Origin: Citrobacter freundii
GTDB taxonomy: Bacteria > Bacteroidota > Bacteroidia > Chitinophagales > Chitinophagaceae
Direction: 5' to 3'
Assembly (NCBI GenBank): GCA_003243445.1
Contig: QFQQ01000035.1
Coordinates: 1 to 64,000 of the forward strand
DNA length: 64,000 bases
This document shows positions 17,348 through 26,698 of the stretch, piece by piece. The translations under genes and the position numbers were made by a program. Every line of letters begins with the position of its first letter. Position 1 is the first letter of the stretch. The notes under the pieces are model-generated. The model searched no databases, had not been told where the DNA came from, and saw only the letters and a list, made by a program, of their open reading frames with translations.

Positions 17348-18493
17348 TCAACCTGCGGGGTTTGTGCTGGAACTTTTAATCACCAGATACTTTGATTTTT
17401 GCCGCAGGAACCATGACTCATAGTAAGTGTACGATAAGTGCGCCACAAGAATCGTAACCAGCGCTTCTGTTACAAACATCAATCCATGTCCAATAGCTGA
17501 TGGCAGAGACGGCAACACCGGCTTTAACGCCAGTGAAACCAGGAAAAGAATGATGAAGTGATACGCATAGATGCCATAGGAGATCTTACCAAGAAAATTG
17601 CAAACCTTGTTTTCCAGATCAACTAATGTTCCTGGATTTGTACTGACGTTGAGAATGATCACGGCATAAACGAAAGCATGAATTTCCTGCTGAAATCCTT
17701 TTATGAACGGAACCTGCACAGGTGCCCAGAAAATGGACACCAGCAAAAATAACCAGGCAATCACTTGCAGGATCGGATGGTAGATCAACGCCAGTATTTT
17801 TCTTTTATGATAATAGGTATCCGCCGCAATAGCCCCGATGGCCATTAAATGAAACGGGATGTAAGACATGAGTGCCAATACGTCTATCCCGGTGAATGAC
17901 AGCATACCCATTGCGGCTGCGATCTTAATGCCACAAAAAATGAACAGTAAAATTATCAGCGTTCTGATAAGCACGGCAGATCTGTTCACTAAGAACGGCC
18001 AGAACGCGTAGAATTGTTCTTCCACCCCAACTGACCATAAAATACCGATCAGGTCAGGGCTGTAGCCAAGAAAGAAAGCTATGTTGGGTACAAGGATCGC
18101 ATATAAACCAGCGGTAGTTTTCAGATCAAATCCAGCGGGCAGATGGATCTTGTCTCCCATAGTGGCAAGTATGATCACTCCGGTTATCAGCACGAGATAA
18201 TAAACCGGCCAGATCCGCAGGATCCGGCGGATGTAGAATTTCCTGAAGTTGATACTCCCTTTCTTCTCTTTTTCTTTAAGCAACAAATAGGTGATCAAAA
18301 AACCGGAGAGAACAAAGAATAACACAACGGCGTAGGCCTGCATCCGTGTATTCCAGAATCCGTATGGAGTTAATCCAAAGTATTCGCTCCATTGATCGGT
18401 ATGAAAGACCATTACTACCATTGCCGCAATCGCGCGCAATCCATTCAAACCTGGTAAATAAATGCTATCCTGCTTGGGGAGGGTATTAGGCAT
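17348..18493 (-). CDS. Acyltransferase-3 family membrane protein (OafA/YrhL-like)
   Basis: A 381-residue integral membrane acyltransferase with about ten TM segments and the N-terminal motif YLPGLNGLRAIAAMVVMVFH, whose His is the conserved catalytic one, plus FFVLSGFLITYLLL. These proteins O-acetylate cell-surface polysaccharides. The ATG at 18493 was preferred to a GTG at 18553 because it puts the conserved motif 15 residues from the start. It is not near other polysaccharide genes here. Confidence 0.85.
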   Translation of the reverse strand: MPNTLPKQDSIYLPGLNGLRAIAAMVVMVFHTDQWSEYFGLTPYGFWNTRMQAYAVVLFFVLSGFLITYLLLKEKEKKGSINFRKFYIRRILRIWPVYYLVLITGVIILATMGDKIHLPAGFDLKTTAGLYAILVPNIAFFLGYSPDLIGILWSVGVEEQFYAFWPFLVNRSAVLIRTLIILLFIFCGIKIAAAMGMLSFTGIDVLALMSYIPFHLMAIGAIAADTYYHKRKILALIYHPILQVIAWLFLLVSIFWAPVQVPFIKGFQQEIHAFVYAVIILNVSTNPGTLVDLENKVCNFLGKISYGIYAYHFIILFLVSLALKPVLPSLPSAIGHGLMFVTEALVTILVAHLSYTYYESWFLRQKSKYLVIKSSSTNPAG

Positions 18494-18653
18494 CAGCAAG
18501 TCTTGATTGATACGATAAAGGTATTCGCAAGCTGTTCCCGCCGGCGATTTCACGCAAAATATAAAATATATGCTTAATTAAGCAGGAGGAAATTACGGCG
18601 GGGCCACCAGGGACCCGGGCGCCACAATAGCAAATTATATAAAGTAAGACTAA

Positions 18654-19148
18654 TTATTGGACCGGCGCTGCAGTAATTTTCATCGGTAGCGTTGGCTGGT
18701 CAAGGATAAAATTCAACACCTTCACCGAAACATCTTCCGGATTGATCAACTCTTGCAAGGAGATCTTATTCAGCAACTGATCCACCGTATGCTGGATCAT
18801 CTGCCACAACGATCTTGCAGAGCAATCCACTGAATTAGTACACAAACGCATCGCACCGCCATGTGATTCACAAAAGCGTTTATCAAACAATACACCACCT
18901 AACGCTTCCAGTACCAGCTTTATGCTGATCTCTTTCGGCTCACGGGATAACAAATAGCCTCCCTTATGGCCCGGTGTACTCTTAATAAAACCGCCGATAC
19001 GCAAAATGCGGGTGAGCTTCGCCACATAGTGACTGCTCAACCCTTCGGCTTCCGCGAGCTGCGGAATGCTAACGCCTACGTTGTCTGGACAACGGGCAAT
19101 CCTTATCAGGATCCGCAAACCGTATTCTTCTTGAGCAGTAATTTTCAT
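18654..19148 (-). CDS. Rrf2-family regulator, likely Fe-S sensing
   Basis: A 164-residue Rrf2 protein (MKITAQEEYGLRILIRIAR, then SIPQLAEAEGLSSHYVAKLTRIL winged helix). Three cysteines in FCESHGGAMRLCTNSVDCSAR form a C-X9-C-X5-C set suitable for a [2Fe-2S] cluster. It sits downstream of the suf operon on the same strand, separated by a repeat element, so control of suf by cluster status is a reasonable inference, as for IscR/SufR. Confidence 0.82.
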   Translation of the reverse strand: MKITAQEEYGLRILIRIARCPDNVGVSIPQLAEAEGLSSHYVAKLTRILRIGGFIKSTPGHKGGYLLSREPKEISIKLVLEALGGVLFDKRFCESHGGAMRLCTNSVDCSARSLWQMIQHTVDQLLNKISLQELINPEDVSVKVLNFILDQPTLPMKITAAPVQ

Positions 19149-19181
19149 TTATATAGGTAGTAAGTATCTTAAAAATTGTCC

Positions 19182-19405
19182 TGCGTAGGTTCCCGCAGAT
19201 TTCGCAGATTTATCTTTTCCTTTATAGAAAAGCAATCCGCCTCTGGAATTTTTCCTTGATCGCTTCCGCAGATAACGCAGATAACTCTCTGCTATCGGAA
19301 ACTAATCTGCGTAATCTGCGCACCCGAAAATAAGTCTCTCCGCTTATCTCATGTCTCCTCAGAAATCAGACTAATATATCTGCGTAATCTGCGGGAACCC
19401 TACGC
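19182..19405. repeat. GCGTAGGTTCCCGCAG-ended repeat between suf genes and rrf2
   Basis: Left end TGCGTAGGTTCCCGCAGATT at 19182 and inverted right end AATCTGCGGGAACCCTACGC at 19385-19404. The interior repeats CGCAGATAACGCAGAT and its complement. It fills the gap between the Rrf2 gene and the DUF59 gene. Confidence 0.85.
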
Positions 19406-19414
19406 GCTTTCAAA

Positions 19415-19729
19415 TCACATAAATCCCAATTCCAACTGCGCCGCTTCCGACATCATACTCTTATTCCACGCCGGGCTCCACGTCACCGCCACATGCACAT
19501 CATTCACCCCTTCAATCTCATGCACCTTCTGATCCACTTCTACAGGCAATGATTGTGCCGCCGGGCAACCCGGTGCCGTCAATGTCATCACGATCTGCAC
19601 ATTATTCAACGGCAGGATCGACACTTCATAAATCAATCCCAATTCCCAGATACTCACCGGCAACTCCGGATCATAAATGGTCTTCAACACATCAATCACC
19701 TTTTCTTTCAGTTCTGCTTCGTTCATCAT
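19415..19729 (-). CDS. DUF59/MIP18 Fe-S assembly protein (SufT/PaaD-like)
   Basis: A 104-residue MIP18-family protein (VIDVLKTIYDPELPVSIWELGLIYEV, then VMTLTAPGCPAAQSLP with the conserved Cys). Such proteins help mature Fe-S clusters. It is the last suf-operon gene, 3 nt after sufE, the usual position in Bacteroidota. Confidence 0.9.
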   Translation of the reverse strand: MMNEAELKEKVIDVLKTIYDPELPVSIWELGLIYEVSILPLNNVQIVMTLTAPGCPAAQSLPVEVDQKVHEIEGVNDVHVAVTWSPAWNKSMMSEAAQLELGFM

Positions 19730-19732
19730 CGT

Positions 19733-20167
19733 CTATGTAGTTGAATGTTTCAATTTAAATCCTAATGCATACGCCTTGATCTGCTTCACCATCGACAACA
19801 ATCCATTCGAACGCGTCTGCGCGAGGAAGGATGTCAATCCCACTTCCTTGATAAAATCCAGCGGCGCTTCAATGATCTCATCCGGTGTGCGTTCCGACAA
19901 CACCCGCACCAGCATGCTGATCAATCCCTTCACCAACACTGAATCACTATCCGCACTGAAATAGATCTTGCCGTCTTTATAATCCGCCTGCAGCCAAACC
20001 GAAGACTGGCAACCGCGGACCTTATTATCGTCTGTCTTGTATTTTTCGTCCAGCGCCGGCAGCTTTTTTCCGAGATCGATGATGTACTCATATTTCTCGT
20101 CGTTGCTGTCGAACAGTGCAAACTCTTCTACAATTTCAATTTCTGTATCGCGAATCGATTTTTTCAT
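19733..20167 (-). CDS. sufE: Cysteine desulfuration protein SufE
   Basis: A 144-residue SufE: DLGKKLPALDEKYKTDDNKVRGCQSSVWLQ carries the sulfur-accepting Cys (about residue 53). It takes persulfide from SufS and passes it to SufBCD. Length is normal. It lies 32 nt after sufS. Confidence 0.92.
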   Translation of the reverse strand: MKKSIRDTEIEIVEEFALFDSNDEKYEYIIDLGKKLPALDEKYKTDDNKVRGCQSSVWLQADYKDGKIYFSADSDSVLVKGLISMLVRVLSERTPDEIIEAPLDFIKEVGLTSFLAQTRSNGLLSMVKQIKAYALGFKLKHSTT

Positions 20168-20199
20168 CTCCTGACTAATTCCAATAACTTAACAAATAA

Positions 20200-21450
20200 C
20201 TATGCCAGCAGTTTGATCGCTCTGTGCAGGCCTTTCACCAGTTCATCTATCTCTTCTTTTGTATTATATGCGGCAAACGATGCACGCGTTGTTCCCGGAA
20301 TGCAGAACCGGTCGATCAGCGGCTGTGCGCAATGGTGACCTGTCCTTACAGCAATGCCGCGGTTATCCAGCAGTATCGCGATATCCTGCGGATGCAGTTT
20401 ATCGATGATAAAGGAAACCAGGCTCACTTTTTCTTTCGCTTGTCCGATGATCTTTAATCCCGGGATCTGTTGCAATTGTTCTGTCGCGTAATCCAACAAT
20501 TCATCTTCATGCGCCCGCATTACATCTTTACCATATTCATTGATGAAATCGATCGCGGTTTTCAAAGCAACCGTATCCGCAATATTCGGCGTACCCGCTT
20601 CATATTTATATGGAAGATCGTTGAAGGTTGTACCCGTGTACTTCACTTCTTTGATCATTTCACCACCACCCTGGTAAACCGGCATTTCCAACAGCAATTG
20701 TTTCTTGCCATATAACACACCAATTCCTGTAGGGCCGTATAATTTGTGGGATGAGAAAGCGAAGAAATCGCAATCCATATCCTGTACATCGATATCGAGA
20801 TGCACTGTCGATTGCGCACCATCTACCATCACTAATGCACCAACTTTGCGTGCTTCAGCGATAATATCTTTCACCGGATTTACTGTTCCCAGGGCATTTG
20901 ATACATGCACTACAGAGATCAGTTTCGTCTTCGGAGAAATCAGTTTCAAAAATTCTTCCCAGATCAATTCACCGTTATCATCAACAGGAATTACTTTCAA
21001 TACCGCACCTTTTTCTTCACACAGTAATTGCCAGGGAACGATGTTGGAGTGATGCTCCATGTTGGTGATGATGATCTCGTCACCGGCTTTTACATTCGCT
21101 CTTCCCCAGGTGGCGGCAACAAGGTTGATGCCTTCTGTCGTACCTCTGGTGAAGATGATCTCTTCTCTGCTGGAAGCGTTGATGAAATCTTTAACGGTAT
21201 CGCGTGTTGCTTCGAAAGCAGCGGTTGCTTCTTCAGCAAGGCTGTGAATGCCGCGATGGATATTGGCATTGAAACCGGAGTAGTAATTTACCAGTGCGTC
21301 GATGACGACCTGCGGTTTTTGAGAAGTGGCCGCGTTGTCGAGGTAGATCAACGGATACCCTTTCACCTGGCGTTTCAGGATGGGGAACTGCTCACGGAAT
21401 GCTTCTACGTCAAATGCCTTTTTCAGTATTGTATCTTTTGTGTCGATCAT
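20200..21450 (-). CDS. sufS: Cysteine desulfurase SufS
   Basis: A 416-residue PLP-dependent class II desulfurase that makes Ala and persulfide from Cys. The PLP lysine is in FSSHKLYGPTGIGVLYG and the active Cys in RTGHHCAQPL near the C-terminus; SREEIIFTRGTTEGINL is the usual N-terminal signature. It is the fourth gene of the suf operon; the 199-nt gap to sufD is occupied by a repeat element (21468-21636). Confidence 0.95.
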   Translation of the reverse strand: MIDTKDTILKKAFDVEAFREQFPILKRQVKGYPLIYLDNAATSQKPQVVIDALVNYYSGFNANIHRGIHSLAEEATAAFEATRDTVKDFINASSREEIIFTRGTTEGINLVAATWGRANVKAGDEIIITNMEHHSNIVPWQLLCEEKGAVLKVIPVDDNGELIWEEFLKLISPKTKLISVVHVSNALGTVNPVKDIIAEARKVGALVMVDGAQSTVHLDIDVQDMDCDFFAFSSHKLYGPTGIGVLYGKKQLLLEMPVYQGGGEMIKEVKYTGTTFNDLPYKYEAGTPNIADTVALKTAIDFINEYGKDVMRAHEDELLDYATEQLQQIPGLKIIGQAKEKVSLVSFIIDKLHPQDIAILLDNRGIAVRTGHHCAQPLIDRFCIPGTTRASFAAYNTKEEIDELVKGLHRAIKLLA

Positions 21451-21467
21451 GTCTTATAGTTTATCTG

Positions 21468-21636
21468 GCGTAAGGGCCCCCTCCAACCTCCCCCTTCAGG
21501 GGAGGCTATGCACAGTCATTCTGTTAGTATTTTCACATCGTATCGAACTTAGCTGCACAATATCATGTGACATTTCCACTTTAATGACTGTTCCAAGTCT
21601 CCCCTGAAGGGGGAGATTTAGAGGGGGCCCCTACGC
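21468..21636. repeat. GCGTAAGGGCCCCCTCC-ended element between sufD and sufS
   Basis: Inverted ends at 21468-21503 and 21600-21636 (GCGTAAGGGCCCCCTCC and its inverse GGGGGCCCCTACGC) with a further pair CCCCTTCAGGGGAGG/ CCCCTGAAGGGGGAG. Same outer GCGTA termini as the other repeats. It sits inside the suf operon. Confidence 0.85.
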
Positions 21637-21649
21637 AATTCAAAAAACA

Positions 21650-22933
21650 TTAAGCCTCATACCCCAATCTCTCACTCACCACCTGGTCCACATACTCACG
21701 TATCACGTCAATCTTTATCTTCTCAATCACATCCCCCGCAAATCCATGCAACAACATCGCCTTAGCAGTTCTTTCAGGAACACCCCGAGATTGCAGATAA
21801 AACAAACCTTCTTCGTCAAGTTTCCCCACCGTACATCCATGCGAACACTTCACATCATCCGCAAAGATCTCCAATTGCGGCTTCGTATTCACACTCGCCG
21901 TATCTGATAACAAAACGTTCTTATTAGATTGAAACGCATTCGTCTTCTGCGCTGGCTGTCTCACAAAGATCTTCCCGTTGAACACACCCGTTCCATTCTC
22001 ATCCAGCATGCCTTTGTACAACTCATTGCTGTAACAATTCGGCTGCGCATTATCAACAACAGTATGATTATCGATCAACGTATTCCCTTTCGGATAATAC
22101 AACCCATACAAATGCGCTTCGCAATGCGCATCTTCCATCACCACGTTGGTGTTGTTCCGCACGATCGCGCCATTCAATGAGATCGTCACTGCATTTGCCA
22201 AACTCTTACCTACCTGCCGGATATGCGTCGTGCTCACCTGGCTCGCTTGCGCACTTTCATTCTGTATCTTATAATATTCAAGGATCGCATCACGCTCCAC
22301 CACGATCTCCATCACCTGGTTGGTGAAAGATTCAACGTCTCCCACATTCACAAACGTTTCTACAATCTGGATCTGTGCATTCTCTCCCAAATGAACCAGC
22401 GTACGAGGCAATGCCAGCACCTGTCCATCCGTAATATTATAGATATACACCGGGTGCGAAACGATCTTCCCGCGTTTCACCGCAATAAATACCGCGCCTT
22501 TGGTCACAAAAGCCGTATTCAATGCGTTGATCCCGTCTTTCAGGTAATTCGCGCTATGGTTGAAATGTTTGTTCGCGATGTCAGCGTATTCATTTTTCAA
22601 TGCTTCTTCCAGCGCGATCACATTCAGTTCTGCTGAACGGATCGTGGAGAGATCAGCCGCGTATTGTCCATTCACAAACACCAGTTCATTCGCCACTTCA
22701 TGACCCGGCAAACGATAGGCATCGATGTTGATTGATTTCGGCGCACCGATCTCAAAAGATTTATTGAAGAACCCGCCGATCCTTGTGTACTTCCATTCTT
22801 CATGACGCGTCGTGGGGATGCCCCAGTTGCTGAATGCCGCGAAGGCGTCCTGCCTTTTGGCGCTCAGCGTGCTGCTGCCGTCAGTGGATTGAAGCTGTTC
22901 GAACTGTTCTTTTATATAAGTCGTTGTATCCAT
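21650..22933 (-). CDS. sufD: Fe-S scaffold subunit SufD
   Basis: A 427-residue SufD: N-terminal helical part (WGIPTTRHEEWKYTRIGGF) and C-terminal parallel beta-helix with VKCSHGCTVGKLDEEGLFYLQSRGVPERTA. It pairs with SufB and SufC as the cluster scaffold. Its start touches the sufC stop (shared base 22933), so the two are translationally coupled. Confidence 0.95.
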   Translation of the reverse strand: MDTTTYIKEQFEQLQSTDGSSTLSAKRQDAFAAFSNWGIPTTRHEEWKYTRIGGFFNKSFEIGAPKSINIDAYRLPGHEVANELVFVNGQYAADLSTIRSAELNVIALEEALKNEYADIANKHFNHSANYLKDGINALNTAFVTKGAVFIAVKRGKIVSHPVYIYNITDGQVLALPRTLVHLGENAQIQIVETFVNVGDVESFTNQVMEIVVERDAILEYYKIQNESAQASQVSTTHIRQVGKSLANAVTISLNGAIVRNNTNVVMEDAHCEAHLYGLYYPKGNTLIDNHTVVDNAQPNCYSNELYKGMLDENGTGVFNGKIFVRQPAQKTNAFQSNKNVLLSDTASVNTKPQLEIFADDVKCSHGCTVGKLDEEGLFYLQSRGVPERTAKAMLLHGFAGDVIEKIKIDVIREYVDQVVSERLGYEA

Positions 22934-23721
22934 TACTTGCTTGTTTCTGCAACCTGGTCAGCTAACTCGGCAGCATCAATTTCGTTTTTAATAAAATCAT
23001 ATCCTTTCTCTTCGAGTTCCAGTGCCAGTTCTTTCGGACCGGATTTCACGATGCGTCCTTTATATAATACGTGAACGAAATCAGGAACGATATAATCCAG
23101 CAGGCGCTGGTAGTGCGTGATCAGCAGCACGGCGTTGTCTTTGCTGCGCAGTTTGTTCACGCCATTGGATACGATGCGGATCGCGTCGATATCGAGACCA
23201 GAATCCGTTTCATCCAGGATTGCCAGTTTTGGTTCCAGCATCGCCATCTGGAAGATCTCGTTGCGTTTCTTTTCACCACCGGAGAAGCCTTCATTGAGTG
23301 AACGGCTCAGCAGTGTCTGATCGATATTCATCAGCGCCATCTTCTCTTTCATCAGCTTCAGGAAACCGACTGCATCCAGCGGCTCTTCACCACGATATTT
23401 GCGCACTTCATTTACGGCTGTCTTGATAAAGTTCGTTGTGCTCAGACCCGGAATTTCCACCGGATACTGGAATCCGAGGAACAGGCCTTCACCTGCACGC
23501 TCTTCCGGTTCGAGGCCCAGCAGGTCTTTCCCGAGGAACTCCACCGATCCGCCCAACACCTCATAATCTTTACGGCCAGCCAGCACCGATGCGAGGGTGC
23601 TTTTACCGGAACCGTTTGGTCCCATGATGGCATGCACTTCACCGGGCTTGATGTCGAGAGAGATGCCTTTGAGAATTTTTCTTCCTTCAATACCTGCTTG
23701 CAGGTTGTCGATCTTCAACAT
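22933..23721 (-). CDS. sufC: Fe-S assembly ATPase SufC
   Basis: A 262-residue ABC-type ATPase: Walker A GPNGSGKSTLASV, signature LNEGFSGGEKKRNE and Walker B LAILDETDSGLD. It drives conformational change of the SufBCD scaffold. A palindromic element lies in the 286-nt gap between it and sufB upstream. Confidence 0.95.
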   Translation of the reverse strand: MLKIDNLQAGIEGRKILKGISLDIKPGEVHAIMGPNGSGKSTLASVLAGRKDYEVLGGSVEFLGKDLLGLEPEERAGEGLFLGFQYPVEIPGLSTTNFIKTAVNEVRKYRGEEPLDAVGFLKLMKEKMALMNIDQTLLSRSLNEGFSGGEKKRNEIFQMAMLEPKLAILDETDSGLDIDAIRIVSNGVNKLRSKDNAVLLITHYQRLLDYIVPDFVHVLYKGRIVKSGPKELALELEEKGYDFIKNEIDAAELADQVAETSK

Positions 23722-23825
23722 GAATTATCGTTTACTATTGTTATTTTACTAAGGTTGTTTGGACGGCGGACCGCAGACCGCGGACCGCTGTACCAGTCTT
23801 TTGTTAGGCGCGCAAACTCTTAGTT

Positions 23826-23963
23826 TGTCATCCCGGCCGGGCTAATTTAGTTCGCTGCCTGCTTTCGTAAGGCCAGAGCCGGGACCTCCTCAATTCGTGG
23901 GGCTCCCGGCTCTGGCTTGCATTAAGTTCGATAGTGTACTTAACCAGCCCGGCCGGGATGACA
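23826..23963. repeat. CCCGGCCGGG palindromic element between sufB and sufC
   Basis: Outer inverted repeat TGTCATCCCGGCCGGGCT (23826-23843) and AGCCCGGCCGGGATGACA (23946-23963). An inner hairpin at 23873-23915 pairs CCAGAGCCGGGACC with CCCGGCTCTGG. The same core, with similar AACTTAG/ATTAAGTTCGA spacers, occurs at 52180-52350, and a related one at 60191-60561. It interrupts the suf operon. Confidence 0.85.
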
Positions 23964-24007
23964 CATCTTTTCTCCACCGTTTCCTTCAGGAGAAAAGACA
24001 AGTTCTT

Positions 24008-25489
24008 TTATCCAACACTACCTTCCAGAGAGATAGCGAGAAGCTTCTGCGCCTCAACCGCAAATTCCATTGGAAGTTGGTTCATTACCTCTTTCGCAAA
24101 TCCGTTGATTATAAGCGCCACCGCCGTCTCCGTATCCATTCCACGTTGGTTACAGTAGAACAACTGATCTTCCCCAATCTTACTCGTCGTTGCTTCATGC
24201 TCCACCATCGAGCTGCTATTCTTCACTTCTATATAAGGAAACGTATGCGCGCCGCATTTATCTCCCAGCAGCAATGAATCGCACTGCGAGAAGTTGCGGG
24301 CGTTGGTAGCATTCTTATTCACCTGCACCAATCCGCGATAGCTGTTATTGCTGAATCCCGCCGAGATCCCTTTCGACACGATGCGGCTCTTCGTATTCTT
24401 TCCGAGGTGCATCATTTTGGTACCGGTATCGGCTTGCTGGTAGTTATTGGTCACGGCGACGGAATAGAATTCCCCAACCGAGTTATCGCCTTTCAGGATC
24501 ACGCTCGGGTATTTCCAGGTGATGGACGACCCGGTTTCCACCTGTGTCCAGGAGATCTTGGAGTTATCGCCTTTGCAGATCCCGCGTTTGGTCACGAAGT
24601 TGTAGATCCCGCCGTTCCCGTTCTTATCGCCGGGATACCAGTTCTGAACGGTCGAGTACTTGATCTCCGCGTCTTTCATCGCGATCAGTTCGACCACCGC
24701 CGCGTGCAGCTGATTTTCGTCGCGCTGCGGAGCGGTACAGCCTTCGAGATAGCTCACGTAGGAGCCTTCGTCGGCCACGATCAGGGTGCGCTCGAACTGA
24801 CCCGTATTTTCGGCATTGATCCGGAAATAGGTGGACAGTTCCATCGGGCAGCGAACGCCTTTTGGTATATAAACGAATGATCCGTCGGTGAATACGGCTG
24901 CATTCAGCGCGGAAAAGTAGTTGTCAGTCACCGGCACGACCGTGCTCAGGTATTGCTTCACCAGCTCCGGATATTCCTGGATGGCTTCGCTGATGGAGCA
25001 GAAGATGATGCCCAGCTCCAGGAGTTGCGTCTTGAAGGTGGTCCCGATCGACACGCTATCCACGACCGCATCCACGGCAACGCCGGTCAGTCGTTTTTGT
25101 TCGTCGAGCGAGATGCCGAGTTTTTCGAAGGTTCTGCGCAGTTCCGGATCGATCTCATCGAGGCTTTTGGGCTTGATCTTCGTTTTTGGCGCGGAATAGT
25201 ACTTAATATCCTGGTAGTCAATCGGATCGTACTGAATATTGGCCCAATTCGGTTCCTTCATCTTTTGCCAGGTGGCGAAAGCTTTAAGGCGCCATTCGAG
25301 CATCCAAGCTGGCTCGTTCTTTTTTTCTGAAATGAAACGTATGATGTTCTCGTTCAACCCCTTAGGTGCTTCATCCGCCTCAATATCTGTGACAAAACCG
25401 TATTTATAATCGGCCTGAATCGCTTGTTCCAGGTAATCTTCGGAATCGTGGATTGGCCTGGCAGGTTTTTCTATTTCTGTTTTCATCAT
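24008..25489 (-). CDS. sufB: Fe-S scaffold subunit SufB
   Basis: A 493-residue SufB, first gene of the suf operon. Recognisable blocks are PAWMLEWRLKAF, IYYSAPK region, YLEGCTAPQRDENQLHAAVVEL, CKGDNSKISWTQVETGSSITWKYP and MVEHEATTSKIGEDQLFYCNQRG. It forms the SufBC2D scaffold where the cluster is built. Divergent from the defence island, with 261 nt of AT-rich sequence between. Confidence 0.95.
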   Translation of the reverse strand: MMKTEIEKPARPIHDSEDYLEQAIQADYKYGFVTDIEADEAPKGLNENIIRFISEKKNEPAWMLEWRLKAFATWQKMKEPNWANIQYDPIDYQDIKYYSAPKTKIKPKSLDEIDPELRRTFEKLGISLDEQKRLTGVAVDAVVDSVSIGTTFKTQLLELGIIFCSISEAIQEYPELVKQYLSTVVPVTDNYFSALNAAVFTDGSFVYIPKGVRCPMELSTYFRINAENTGQFERTLIVADEGSYVSYLEGCTAPQRDENQLHAAVVELIAMKDAEIKYSTVQNWYPGDKNGNGGIYNFVTKRGICKGDNSKISWTQVETGSSITWKYPSVILKGDNSVGEFYSVAVTNNYQQADTGTKMMHLGKNTKSRIVSKGISAGFSNNSYRGLVQVNKNATNARNFSQCDSLLLGDKCGAHTFPYIEVKNSSSMVEHEATTSKIGEDQLFYCNQRGMDTETAVALIINGFAKEVMNQLPMEFAVEAQKLLAISLEGSVG

Positions 25490-25750
25490 CCGCGAAGTTA
25501 CGGAAGCGTGTGTACAAAAAAGTATAAATTGATTTTTGATTTTAGCTATCCGGAATAGGCATAATTATATTGTAAGCTTAATTCGAAGCGAAATTGTCAG
25601 ATAGTAGTATTAATAAAAAATTGATATAAGTCAATACCTAACAAACACTTATTATAATACATTAATATTTTTTATTTTGCGATACATGTCGCTTAATCGT
25701 TATAGCAACATGTATGACGATTAAAAAAATTGCCAAACTAACACAAGTCA

Positions 25751-26695
25751 ATGTTTACTACTCCTTATGGAAGTTTTAATGGGAATTCTTGGGAAGAAAT
25801 GATGCAGATCATTTTAAAAAGAAAGTATAATGCCATGAATTACCAGCGCGTACCCGCAACACCTGGCGATTACGGTATCGAAGGATTCACAAAAGACGGC
25901 ATTTTATTTCAGTGCTATTGCCCGGATGTAAATACAGACAATCAAACCTTGTACAAAAAGCAAAGGCAAAAAATAACTGATGATATTAGAAAACTACAGA
26001 TTTATGAAAAGGATATCTGTAAAATTTTAGGAGATGTAAAACTGAAAACTTGGGTCCTCATAACTCCACATTTAGGGCATAACAGCCTTTTAGCACATTG
26101 TAACACAAAGAAAGATCTTGTAAGAACGTGGGGATTAAGTTTTGTTGACAATGACAAATTCGACGTTATCGTTCATGAAATATCCGACTACGCTATAGAT
26201 ATCGGTGATTATCTTAATCAAGCCGGGAAAAAGCTTTCTCTAGTCCCAGATTCAACCGATGGTAATAGAGAAAGAATTGTCGAATGGAAAGCAACCCAAA
26301 TTGATTTGGTGAATAACGCTCTTGCAAAAAATGAAATACGAGTAAACGCAGTTCACAAGGGTAAGGAAAATGGGAGAAAGATTAATGAACTCACCGATGA
26401 AACTGCCAAGCATTATCTAAACGGCGAGTCTGTCCTTCGTCGATGGCAAAGTACACAGCCTGAAAATCATCAACGCTTCATTGAATTAATAGCAAGCGTT
26501 GAAGATGAATTAAGAGAAAGATCTCTCCTAAATCTTAGTGATCCAAATGAGTTTGTAAAGGATATAACAATTTATATGGAAACGAAAATAAAAGGTGCGT
26601 TTCCTCATTTAGATGAATCAACAATAATACGTCTAAAAAACTATTCGATCTCTTTTTGGATTTTACGATGCCCATTATACTTCGAAGAAAACTAG
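25751..26695 (+). CDS. Restriction-endonuclease-like effector (ABC-3C-type candidate)
   Basis: A 314-residue protein with an N-terminal region that reads like a PD-(D/E)xK nuclease core: NYQRVPATPGDYGIEGFTKDGILFQCYCPD, i.e. a GD-x-GIEG acidic strand followed by the QCY strand of Mrr-like enzymes (the usual QxK Lys is Tyr here). The rest is helical. Genes at 26699 and 27171 follow with gaps of 3 and 1 nt, so the three are one operon. The combination REase-like + small middle protein + SMC-like ATPase recalls ABC-three-component defence systems. The nuclease call is inference from a degenerate motif; activity may be altered by the missing Lys. Confidence 0.6.
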   Translation: MFTTPYGSFNGNSWEEMMQIILKRKYNAMNYQRVPATPGDYGIEGFTKDGILFQCYCPDVNTDNQTLYKKQRQKITDDIRKLQIYEKDICKILGDVKLKTWVLITPHLGHNSLLAHCNTKKDLVRTWGLSFVDNDKFDVIVHEISDYAIDIGDYLNQAGKKLSLVPDSTDGNRERIVEWKATQIDLVNNALAKNEIRVNAVHKGKENGRKINELTDETAKHYLNGESVLRRWQSTQPENHQRFIELIASVEDELRERSLLNLSDPNEFVKDITIYMETKIKGAFPHLDESTIIRLKNYSISFWILRCPLYFEEN

Positions 26696-26698
26696 AAC

